Assembly (NCBI RefSeq): GCF_003258515.1
Contig: NZ_QGEH01000001.1
Span: forward strand, 372,001 to 436,000
Direction of reading: 5' to 3'
Length of the DNA: 64,000 nucleotides
From: Marinobacter bohaiensis
GTDB taxonomy: Bacteria > Pseudomonadota > Gammaproteobacteria > Pseudomonadales > Oleiphilaceae
The notes beneath the pieces were generated by a model. That model was not told where the DNA came from. It saw only the letters and a list, made by a program, of their open reading frames with translations, and made no database searches. Every line of letters begins with the position of its first letter. The stretch's first letter is position 1. The position numbers were made by a program, and so were the translations under genes. This document shows, piece after piece, positions 57,275 through 64,000 of the stretch.

Positions 57275-59500
57275 GTGCCGAGATTGATCGTCCTGCTACT
57301 GCTGTCGCTGATGGCTGCGCCTGCCCTGGCGCAGGCCGAGGACACGGCCAGGAAGAAGCGCCCGGTGGTTGCCCTGGTGCTCAGCGGTGGTGGCGCTAAG
57401 GGCATGGCGCACGTGGGGGTGTTGCGGGCCCTTGAGGAAATGCACGTTCCCGTGGATATCGTGGTTGGCACCAGCGCCGGCTCGGCGGTCGCGGCCCTCT
57501 ACGCCCTGGGCATGGACGTCAACGAGATCGAGGACCGGTTCATCGAGATGGACTGGCTCTCCAGCTTCCAGGACAGCCCCGGCCGTGCCTATAAACCGGT
57601 GCGCCGCAAGGTGGATGACTGGCGCTACCCGGTGGATCCCGGTATCGGCGTCAGTAGCGATGGTTTTGTGCTGGGGCGCGGTCTGGTGGCCGGCCAGAAC
57701 CTCGGCTTTATCCTCAACGAGCTGACCCGCAACGCGGCCCTGGCGCGTGATTTCGATAACCTGCCGCTGCGCTTCCGGGCGGTCGCCACGGATCTGGAAA
57801 CCGGCGAGCAGGTGGTCATTCGCAACGGTTCCCTGGCCGAGGCCATCCGCGCCAGCATGAGTATTCCCGGTGTCTACGCTCCCACCGAGAGGGACGGCCG
57901 CCTGCTGGTGGACGGCGGCATTGCCAACAACCTGCCGGTCAGTGTGGCCCAGTCGATGGGTGCCGATGTGGTCATCGCCGTGGATATCAGCGACGCCCTG
58001 CAGGAGAGCGAGAAGCTGACCGGGGCGTTCTCCGTGGTGGGGCAGCTCACCACGCTGATGACCCGTCGCAACGTGGACGACCAACTGGCCCTGATGGACG
58101 AGCAGGACGTGCTGATCCGGCCCAGTCTGGAGGGGCTTTCCTCGGCGGATTTCTACGACGCCACCCAGATCATCGAGTCCGGCGCCACGGCGACCCGGAA
58201 CAAGGCGGTCAGCCTCAACCGGCTGCGAGTGGGCGACGTGGCCTGGGCCGAGTACCAGCAACACCGGACCAGTGCCCGTTTCGCACCGGACCGGATTGCC
58301 GACGTGCGCATCGATCACGACTCCCGCCTGTCCCGCGAGTTCCTGCGTTCGCGCATCCATCAGCAACCGGGGGAGCCCCTCGACGTGGAGCGGCTTGAAG
58401 ATGACCTGCGGCGCATCTACGGCCTGGGGTACTACGAGACCGTGAGTTACTCGCTGGTGCCGTCGGACGATCCGGAGGCCGGGGCGATCCTGGTGATCGA
58501 GGCGAAGGAAAAAAGCTGGGGGCCGAACTACCTCAAGTTTGGCCTGAGCTACGAGGACAACTTCGAGAGTGACACCCGCTTCAACGTTGGCGGCACCCTG
58601 CAGATGACTGAGCTGAACGCCCTGGGCGCCGAGTGGAACACCGGCCTGCAGCTGGGCACCGAGCCGTACCTGCGCACGGAATGGTTCCAGCCGCTGGATT
58701 TTGGTTATCGTCGCTTTGCCCTGGCCGGTGTCGATTACGAACGGGACAGCTACTCGGTGTTCAACGAGTCGGGTGACCGCGTCGGCGAAGTCGAGGTCGA
58801 GGAACAGGGCTTCGATGTCAGTCTGGGCCTGGAGCTGGGCGCCGAGGGGGAGATCCGTGCGGGCTACCGCCGCGGTACCGCCTCGGTGGACGACGTGCTG
58901 GGGGATTCCAATCTCTCCGAGAGCCGCATCGACAAGGGCGCCTGGACGCTTCAGGGCACCTACGACTCCCTCAACGATCCCTTCCTGCCCAGCAGCGGCG
59001 CCTTCTTCGGCCTGGAGGGCCGATTCGAACGACCCGGATTGGGTTCGGACCGAAACTACGATCGCGCCACCCTGCTGGCAGCCAAGGCGGCGGAGTGGGG
59101 ACGTCAGGTGGTGGTTGGCCAGGCCTTCGCCAGCTCGGTGACCAAGGGCGAGGCCGGGGTGGAGGACTACGTGTCCCTGGGCGGTTTCCACCGGCTGTCG
59201 GCCTATGCCCGCGGTGAGGTCACCGGCCAGGACGCCGCCCTGCTGTCTCTCTACACCTATCGACGGTTCGGCGGCCCCATCGTGCCCTTCTTCGCCGGTG
59301 TCAGTTACGAGGGGGGCAACGGCTGGCAGGACATTGGCAACGCAAAATGGACCGACGTGATCCACTCCTACGGCGTGTTCGCCGGCATCAACACCTTTCT
59401 GGGGCCGGTGCAGGTGTCGTCCGCCTGGGCCGACGACGAACACTGGACCCTGTTCCTGACCGTCGGCTACTCCCTGGAAAGCCTGTTTATCAACTACTGA
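57275..59500 (+). CDS. Patatin-like phospholipase with POTRA and outer-membrane barrel (PlpD type)
   Basis: 741 residues. Signal peptide (about 1-22). The patatin domain has oxyanion loop GGGAKG (38-43), nucleophile Ser67 in GTSAG, and Asp213 in DGG completing the Ser/Asp dyad. A POTRA-like segment (RIADVRIDHDSRLSREFLRSRI...DDLRRIYGLGYYETV, about 342-400) and a C-terminal 16-strand-type barrel (about 410-741) follow, ending in a hydrophobic aromatic-rich strand. This is the type Vd autotransporter layout of Pseudomonas PlpD, a phospholipase A1. GTG at 57275 is used, with aaggga upstream; a ggacc/ggtcc-cored hairpin (57241-57260) precedes it. Confidence 0.9.
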   Translation: MPRLIVLLLLSLMAAPALAQAEDTARKKRPVVALVLSGGGAKGMAHVGVLRALEEMHVPVDIVVGTSAGSAVAALYALGMDVNEIEDRFIEMDWLSSFQDSPGRAYKPVRRKVDDWRYPVDPGIGVSSDGFVLGRGLVAGQNLGFILNELTRNAALARDFDNLPLRFRAVATDLETGEQVVIRNGSLAEAIRASMSIPGVYAPTERDGRLLVDGGIANNLPVSVAQSMGADVVIAVDISDALQESEKLTGAFSVVGQLTTLMTRRNVDDQLALMDEQDVLIRPSLEGLSSADFYDATQIIESGATATRNKAVSLNRLRVGDVAWAEYQQHRTSARFAPDRIADVRIDHDSRLSREFLRSRIHQQPGEPLDVERLEDDLRRIYGLGYYETVSYSLVPSDDPEAGAILVIEAKEKSWGPNYLKFGLSYEDNFESDTRFNVGGTLQMTELNALGAEWNTGLQLGTEPYLRTEWFQPLDFGYRRFALAGVDYERDSYSVFNESGDRVGEVEVEEQGFDVSLGLELGAEGEIRAGYRRGTASVDDVLGDSNLSESRIDKGAWTLQGTYDSLNDPFLPSSGAFFGLEGRFERPGLGSDRNYDRATLLAAKAAEWGRQVVVGQAFASSVTKGEAGVEDYVSLGGFHRLSAYARGEVTGQDAALLSLYTYRRFGGPIVPFFAGVSYEGGNGWQDIGNAKWTDVIHSYGVFAGINTFLGPVQVSSAWADDEHWTLFLTVGYSLESLFINY

Positions 59501-59521
59501 CCTCTGGATAGAGGGCCGGTT

Positions 59522-59947
59522 TCACTGGGCCGCTGGCAGCAGCGGTGCGACCAGGATCAGGCGCTCCTGGTCACATGGGCCGTTCAGCGGCCGCTCCAGG
59601 ATGGCGCGGAATTCGGCGCCTTGACCGGCGTCACCGGGCACCTCGTGAAACACGACGTCGTCGCCGGGAAAGAACTGCCAGGTGCCCCGGTCCTGTTCCT
59701 GTGCCAGCAGTTTGGCCACGCCCCTGGTCTTGCTCCAGGCGCACAGGCGCGGCGCCGGGGCACTCCGGTCCGGAGCCGGTTCGCGATCCGCGGCGTCGGG
59801 CGCCGGTTCGGCACCGGACTCGTCGGGCTGGGCCGGAGGCAGCGGTGTCGGCACGTCGGTCTGCGGTGAGGACGCGCAGCCGCCCAGTAACAGCAGCAGG
59901 CCGGCAAGGAGGAATGCGCCGGACCTGTTAGGTTCATCCGGCCGCAT
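59522..59947 (-). CDS. Small putative lipoprotein
   Basis: 141 residues. N-terminal hydrophobic stretch (FLLAGLLLLLGGCASS) with a good lipobox, so Cys24 is probably lipidated. A Pro/Asp/Glu-rich linker (25-65) and a small domain of about 75 residues follow (LCAWSKTRGVAKLLAQEQDRGTWQFFPG...FRAILERPLNGPCDQERLILVAPL) with two cysteines. Not recognised. ATG at 59947 overlaps the end of the GntR gene by 14 bases, so it is likely co-translated with that regulator. It converges with the patatin gene. Confidence 0.7.
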   Translation of the reverse strand: MRPDEPNRSGAFLLAGLLLLLGGCASSPQTDVPTPLPPAQPDESGAEPAPDAADREPAPDRSAPAPRLCAWSKTRGVAKLLAQEQDRGTWQFFPGDDVVFHEVPGDAGQGAEFRAILERPLNGPCDQERLILVAPLLPAAQ

Positions 59948-60620
59948 GGTCGGACGCCTGCTGCTCATCGAGGCAGGCCAGGACCTGCTGGCACTGCTGG
60001 CGGGCATACTGGCGCAGAATATCGTCCAGCCGCGCTTCGTCCCGGGCCTGGATGGCGTCGATGGAATCGCGCATGTGGGCCAGGTTGTCGTGGATGACCT
60101 GGTGGCTGGCGTGCCGGAAGGCGAGGAAGGCACAGCGCCGTGCCGACGGCCACAGGTCCTGGATGGCCTGCAGGATGAAGTAGTTGTCGGCGTAGACCAG
60201 CGAGGCCTGGGTGTATTCGATGCCCAGGTCCAGGAACGCGAGCATGTCTTGCCGGCGCGAGCATTCCAGCATGCGCTCATACAGGGACTCCAGTTTCTCC
60301 ATGTCCTCCGTTTGCCACTGGCGCACCAGTTTGCGCCCCGTGTGGCACAGGTACAGTTCCAGCACCTCGTACAGGCTGCGCACGAAGTAGGTGTCCAGCT
60401 CGGTAACAAAAGCGCCCTTGCGCGGTACGTTGCGCACCAGGTGGCGCTTTTCCAGCAACAGCAGCCCCTCGCGCACCGAGCCGTGACTGACGTCCAGCTG
60501 CCGGGCCATGGCCCCTTCGTAGATGCGTTCCCCGGAATGCAGCTGACCGAAGGCGATCAGGTCCTCGATGTGTCGCGCGACCTGCTCGGTCAGGGTTTCG
60601 CGGGGCTTGAACGGCTTCAT
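59934..60620 (-). CDS. GntR/FCD-family transcriptional regulator
   Basis: 228 residues. Winged helix at the N-terminus (LTEQVARHIEDLIAFGQLHSGERIYEGAMARQLDVSHGSVREGLLLLEKRHLV) and an all-helical FCD effector domain (RSLYEVLELYLCHTGRKLVR, DLGIEYTQASLVYADNYFILQAIQDLW, MRDSIDAIQARDEARLDDIL). It is a cytosolic regulator of FadR/GntR type; the effector is unknown. Some FCD metal-ligand histidines are not evident. The lipoprotein gene overlaps its end; cardiolipin synthase lies upstream on the same strand, 128 bases away. Confidence 0.88.
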   Translation of the reverse strand: MKPFKPRETLTEQVARHIEDLIAFGQLHSGERIYEGAMARQLDVSHGSVREGLLLLEKRHLVRNVPRKGAFVTELDTYFVRSLYEVLELYLCHTGRKLVRQWQTEDMEKLESLYERMLECSRRQDMLAFLDLGIEYTQASLVYADNYFILQAIQDLWPSARRCAFLAFRHASHQVIHDNLAHMRDSIDAIQARDEARLDDILRQYARQQCQQVLACLDEQQASDHAAG

Positions 60621-60748
60621 CGGCGATCCACGGTCTTTGGCGTTCGGTTATGGGTGAGGTGGCGGCGGGTTGCCGTCCGATATGCTCTCACACTGTTGCA
60701 GAACTGCAAGTCGCCCCGGGCGGCGAGCAAGCGGCCCCGGGACGTGCC

Positions 60749-62179
60749 TCACAGCACGGGCGCCAGCAGGCGAGCCGCCCGGCAGGCCAGACGGAAGGGA
60801 AGTGAGCGTTGGCTGTAGTCGTCAGCGGTCATGGGCCGGCACTGGGCCAGATCGTCTTCCAGCATGGCTTCCACATCGTCCACGAAGGCCTGGTCGGTCA
60901 CCAGCGCGCCCACTTCGAAATTGAGGCGCATGGACCGGTTGTCGAGGTTGGCCGTGCCGACGGCGGCGTAACGGTGATCCACCAGTACCACTTTCTGGTG
61001 CATGAATCCCGGCTGGTAGCGGTAGATGCCGATGCCCGCCTTGGTGGACTGGACCAGATAGGAATAGGCGGCCAGCCGCACCAGCATGTGGTCCGGGTTT
61101 TCCGGGATCAGGATACGCACGTCGACTCCGCGCAGGGCGGCCAGCAGCAGGGCGTTGACCACCTGGATGTCGGGCACGAAATAGGGCGAGGTGATCCAGA
61201 TCCGCTCGTGGGCGTTGTTGATGCAGTTGAGGAAGAACAGGGTGCCGGTGTCGAAGCGGTCCGCGGGGCCCGTGGGGAAGACCAGCACTTCCTGGTCCGA
61301 GTGCGGGTCCACCTGCGGTGTCCAGTTCAGTCGCGGCAGGTCGTTGGCGGCCCAGTACCAGTCCTCGACGAAAGCCAGTTGCAGGCCCAGCACGGCCGGT
61401 CCGGTGATGCCGCAATGGGTATCGCGCCAGCCCAGATGGTTGGTCAGCGTGCCCAGGTACTCGTCCCCCAGGTTGATGCCGCCGACGAAGCCGACGCGGC
61501 CGTCGCAGATCAGCAGTTTGCGGTGGTTGCGGAAGTTGATCTGGAAGCGCCGCCGGCGCACGTTGCCGTCGCCAAAGGCCGCCACCCGCGCTCCGGCGGT
61601 GGTCAGTTCCTTGAGATAATTGCGCGGCAGCCAGACGCTGCCGATATCGTCGTAGATGAAGTACACCCGCACTCCTTCCGCCAGCTTGCGCTTGAGGATC
61701 GCCTTGATGCGCTGGCCCACCTTGTCGGAGCGCACGATGTAGAACTCCAGCAGGATGTAGTCGCGGGCGTTCTCCATGGCCTCGAACAGGGCCTCGAAGG
61801 TGGCCTTGCCGTCGCGCAGCAGGGTGCAGGCGTTGCCCCGGCTGAACGGCTGGTTCACCAGTTTGGTCAGCACGCGCAGTTCCGGGCTGGGATCCTTGGC
61901 GTCGGGAATGCGGGTCAGCCGCTCTTCGTTCTCGAACACCGACAGCAGCTGGTTGAGGGCTTCGTCGCCCGAGCGCCGGGCGCGGACATAGCCGGCGAAC
62001 CGGTTGCGGCCGAACAGCACAAACAGCGGCAGGGTGATGTAGGGAAACGCCATCAGCGCCACGATCCAGGCGATGGCGCCCTGGGCGGTGCGGTAATTGA
62101 GCAGGATGCGGAACACGCAGAACAGCGCCAGGCTATAGACGCCCAGCAGCAGGAAGGGGAGAAACGACAGATCCCACAT
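60749..62179 (-). CDS. cls: Cardiolipin synthase (phospholipase D family)
   Basis: 476 residues. Two N-terminal membrane helices (MWDLSFLPFLLLGVYSLALF and about 33-52), then two phospholipase D HKD motifs: His219 in FRNHRKLLICD-GRVGFVGG and His394 in MHQKVVLVD-HRYAAVGTANLDNRS. It condenses two phosphatidylglycerols to cardiolipin at the inner membrane. The frame stays open for 37 more codons, but those lie inside the adjacent inverted-repeat element. ATG at 62179 matches the ClsA start. Confidence 0.93.
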   Translation of the reverse strand: MWDLSFLPFLLLGVYSLALFCVFRILLNYRTAQGAIAWIVALMAFPYITLPLFVLFGRNRFAGYVRARRSGDEALNQLLSVFENEERLTRIPDAKDPSPELRVLTKLVNQPFSRGNACTLLRDGKATFEALFEAMENARDYILLEFYIVRSDKVGQRIKAILKRKLAEGVRVYFIYDDIGSVWLPRNYLKELTTAGARVAAFGDGNVRRRRFQINFRNHRKLLICDGRVGFVGGINLGDEYLGTLTNHLGWRDTHCGITGPAVLGLQLAFVEDWYWAANDLPRLNWTPQVDPHSDQEVLVFPTGPADRFDTGTLFFLNCINNAHERIWITSPYFVPDIQVVNALLLAALRGVDVRILIPENPDHMLVRLAAYSYLVQSTKAGIGIYRYQPGFMHQKVVLVDHRYAAVGTANLDNRSMRLNFEVGALVTDQAFVDDVEAMLEDDLAQCRPMTADDYSQRSLPFRLACRAARLLAPVL

Positions 62180-62198
62180 TCGCGAAGATAACTCCCTG

Positions 62199-62443
62199 GT
62201 GTCCCGTCTGGTTAATGCGCTAATCGACTGAGCCCCTGAGAGACCGGGCAGCAAGGCGTGGGGACGCCGGTTTGGTGGCTCCAAAGTCAAGTCACTGCAA
62301 CGCAGCCGTGCGGTCTCTCAGGGGCTCCCGAAGGGCGAGTGGCTGAAGGTTCGTGATATGGAACCACCATGCCGGCGAACGGGCGCCTTGTCCAGAACCT
62401 CCAGCGACGCGCAGTCAATTAGCGCATTAACCAGACGGGACAC
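62199..62443. mobile_element. 245-bp MITE-like element with 32-bp terminal inverted repeats
   Basis: Terminal inverted repeats at 62199-62230 and 62412-62443 begin gtgtcccgtctggttaatgc and are identical over 32 bases except one C/T. Inside, a second perfect 17-bp inverted repeat (62230-62246 / 62311-62327, gagcccctgagagaccg) forms a nested structure. No transposase is encoded. No clean target duplication is visible: flanks are ccctg and tagag. It lies 19 bases before the cls start, and its outermost base is the last base of the AraC-type gene's TAG stop. It looks like a non-autonomous transposable element. Confidence 0.8.
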
Positions 62444-63486
62444 TAGAGGTGGCGGGCCCGGTACTGGGCGGGGGATTCCCCGGTCCAACGCTTGAACGCG
62501 CGGCTGAAGGCGCTCAATTCGGAAAAGCCCAGAAGAAAGGCGATCTCGCCGAGGGCGTAACGGTCCGACGCCACGTAGCGCAGTGCCTTGTCCTTGCGTA
62601 CGTGCTCGACCAGTTCCTGGAAGCTCATGCCTTCCTTTTTGAGACGACGGTACAGGGTCTGGCGGCTCATGTGGAGCTGGTTCGCCAGGCTGTCGGCGTC
62701 GATGCGCTCGCTGGCCATCTGCTTCGAGATCAGGCGCCGCACCTTGCGGCTGAAACGGCGCCGTGTCTGCAGGCGTGCGAGCAGGGTGTTGACCTGCTTG
62801 AGCATGGCCGAGTGCACGTAGGGATTGCGGTGGGGGATGGGCCGGGTCAGGTAGCGGTCGCTGAACGCCAGGGCCATGGCGGGCGCGCCGAAATGCACCG
62901 GGCAGTCGAGGATGCGCCGATACTCGTCGTCGTAGCCGGGAGCCTCATGGGCCACCTGCACCCAGGCGATGTCCAGTTGCGGGTGGATGAAGTAGCGTGC
63001 GCGGTTGACGGTGGCGGACAGGGTCCGGTCCATGTCCTGGCGACAGTAATGGGCCGGGTCTTGCGCTTGCCAGGTGAGGATTGCCAATTCGTCGCGGCAG
63101 GTGAAGCTCAGGTGCACGGTTTCGTTGATCAGCTGGTGCAGGCGCACGTACTGGGTAATGGCATCGCCCAGGGTGTCGCAATTGAAGAACACATGGGCCA
63201 GCAGCCCCATCCGATCCGGGTCGACGATCTCTCCCATGTGCAGACCGATGGCCGGGTCGCCGGTCGCCTGCTCGGCCAGTGTCCAGAGTGCGTAGTGGGT
63301 GCAGGCGGGCAACCGCAGGTCGGGGCTGGCCAGCTCCGTCAGCGACAGGCCCAGCAGGGTTTCCACGGCGGGCTGATCCAGCGCCTCGTGGGTGTTCAGG
63401 TAGTGCACCAGACCGAGCGCCGTGGAAGCCGCGACTCGCGGTTCCTGGCGGGGGGTGTCGGGCTTCGTCCGGGCGGTGTGGGGCAT
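62443..63486 (-). CDS. AraC-family transcriptional regulator
   Basis: 347 residues. The N-terminal arabinose-binding-like domain (AraC_binding_2/PF12625 style: TALGLVHYLNTHEALDQPAVETLLGLSLTELAS, HYALWTLAEQATGDPAIGLHMGE) is followed by a C-terminal double helix-turn-helix (DADSLANQLHMSRQTLYRRLKKEGMSFQELVEHVR, YALGEIAFLLGFSELSAFSRAFKRWTGESPAQYR). Such regulators often control degradative or lipid genes beside them. The start used is ATG 63486; the frame is open 22 codons upstream without support. Its stop abuts the MITE-like element. The 30-aa gene upstream is divergent and is a candidate target. Confidence 0.88.
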   Translation of the reverse strand: MPHTARTKPDTPRQEPRVAASTALGLVHYLNTHEALDQPAVETLLGLSLTELASPDLRLPACTHYALWTLAEQATGDPAIGLHMGEIVDPDRMGLLAHVFFNCDTLGDAITQYVRLHQLINETVHLSFTCRDELAILTWQAQDPAHYCRQDMDRTLSATVNRARYFIHPQLDIAWVQVAHEAPGYDDEYRRILDCPVHFGAPAMALAFSDRYLTRPIPHRNPYVHSAMLKQVNTLLARLQTRRRFSRKVRRLISKQMASERIDADSLANQLHMSRQTLYRRLKKEGMSFQELVEHVRKDKALRYVASDRYALGEIAFLLGFSELSAFSRAFKRWTGESPAQYRARHL

Positions 63487-63626
63487 GACTCCGGGATCGC
63501 ATCTTGTCGTTATGGTGTTACCAAATGTCAAACAGTTGGGACGGAGTGTCAACGCCGACCCACGCGTTGCGAGCTACTCTGTTATTGAATTCATGGGTTG
63601 ACCGACATGGTCTGGAGGTGATTGAG

Positions 63627-63719
63627 ATGGATCTGGAAATCTTTGTACCTCATACGGAGCTGGAGCGTCGCAACTGCGAGGCGCTCAAGGACTATCTCAA
63701 TAGCATCTTTTATTGCTGA
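63627..63719 (+). CDS. 30-residue small protein with ideal ribosome-binding site
   Basis: ATG at 63627 is preceded by ggaggtgat (63615-63623), a near-perfect complement of the 16S 3' end at good spacing, and encodes 30 residues: MDLEIFVPHTELERRNCEAL then KDYLNSIFYC. The helical middle is charged and the end hydrophobic, with two cysteines. A strong terminator begins 15 bases after the stop. The frame is open upstream to 63504, but no ribosome site supports that. I do not recognise a family. It is divergent from the AraC regulator. It could be a real small protein or a leader peptide. Confidence 0.6.
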   Translation: MDLEIFVPHTELERRNCEALKDYLNSIFYC

Positions 63720-63733
63720 TCCCTTCGCACATG

Positions 63734-63759
63734 GGCCGCCGCAAGGCGGCCATTTTTTT
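63734..63759 (+). terminator. Intrinsic terminator after the 30-aa gene
   Basis: ggccgcc-GCAA-ggcggcc, GNRA-type tetraloop, followed by A and seven T. Confidence 0.92.
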
Positions 63760-63834
63760 GCCCGCTGACTTCCCCACATCTGCCAATACAACGCCCGACC
63801 CGGTCAGTCGGCCGATTCGCCCGGCATGACGCCC

Positions 63835-63850
63835 CGTGACCTGCATCACA
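63835..63850 (+). promoter_or_regulatory. CRP/Vfr-like binding site
   Basis: cGTGAcctgcaTCACA matches the TGTGA-N6-TCACA consensus at 9 of 10 half-site positions. It lies downstream of the 30-aa gene's terminator and upstream of whatever gene begins past the window edge. cyaA in this window would supply cAMP. Confidence 0.55.
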
Positions 63851-64000
63851 GCCTGGCCTTGCGCCTGCGTTTCTTTACAGAAACTTTTCATTATCCGAAG
63901 ACAACTTAACGCAGGCCGGTGGCACCATCGATCCGGTACCGAATTGTTATGAGTCAGGGTCAGGGCGGGTTGCCGTCGGACCGAAGTCTGGTCTTGTTGT

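Noticed and set aside
57296-59443. 715-codon frame antisense to the patatin gene
   Set aside because: Shadow; no motif or ribosome site.
62180-62290. 37-codon N-terminal extension of cls
   Set aside because: These codons lie in the MITE-like element; the family start and membrane helix begin at 62179.
63949-64000. ATG with 17 open codons at the window end
   Set aside because: No ribosome-binding site before it and too little sequence to judge; it may or may not be the next gene's start.

Overview
The window looks like chromosomal DNA from a GC-rich marine or halophilic gammaproteobacterium of the Marinobacter/Pseudomonas type. The basis is gene content and order: argH divergent from algZ-algR-hemC-hemD-hemX-hemY, cyaA followed by lptM-lysA-dapF-DUF484-xerC, ppx/trxA/rho/ubiD/flavin reductase, rsd next to dsbB, and rep next to cytochrome c5. 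Each block resembles the corresponding Pseudomonas neighbourhood as I know it. The genus is an inference; no 16S gene is present. Almost everything is core chromosome with dense, well-formed genes.

Layout. 1-870: AT-richer edge with the tail of a DMT permease, a hairpin-rich non-coding stretch, and a second copy of the 3' end of the tRNA-Arg(CCG) that follows (870-946). 1180-2021: iron storage pair bfd-bfr with a Fur-box-like site. 2375-5231: GDP-mannose precursor genes (algA/manC and phosphomannomutase). 5455-9653: outer-membrane phospholipase A, a small membrane protein, cytochrome c5 and Rep helicase. 10032-16244: a REC-like/GGDEF/EAL protein, Tex, GshA and a ribosome modulation factor (RMF) homologue. 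16245-23471: FliL-like protein, DsbB, Rsd, FKBP isomerase, two small conserved proteins, an ABC-F ATPase and Ppx. 23888-31606: thioredoxin, a molybdenum-cofactor block (mobA; moaB-moeA-moaD-moaE on the other strand), Rho, UbiD and a ferredoxin-type flavin reductase. 31643-32176: tandem REP-like repeats. 32273-38312: haem operon with AlgZ/AlgR. 38475-49735: argH, a degenerate GGDEF/EAL protein, cyaA, lptM, lysA, dapF, DUF484, xerC. 49902-63486: a diguanylate cyclase, DUF2789, an EvgS-like hybrid kinase, small membrane and periplasmic proteins, a PlpD-type patatin, a lipoprotein, a GntR/FCD regulator, cardiolipin synthase, a 245-bp inverted-repeat (MITE-like) element and an AraC regulator. 63627-63760: a 30-codon gene with an ideal Shine-Dalgarno and its own terminator, then a CRP/Vfr-like site near the window end.

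Themes. Three GGDEF-type proteins (one complete GGDEF+EAL, one degenerate, one GGEEF-only), class I adenylate cyclase plus a CRP-like site, AlgZR and an EvgS-like kinase make the window rich in second-messenger and sensor signalling. Envelope lipid functions recur (PldA, PlpD-like patatin, Cls, LptM). Stationary-phase functions recur too (Rsd, RMF, Bfr). I found no CRISPR array, prophage, defence island or biosynthetic cluster. The less ordinary signals are the tRNA 3'-end duplication, the REP-like tandem array, the MITE-like element, the 30-aa gene and the hairpin leader of the RMF gene.
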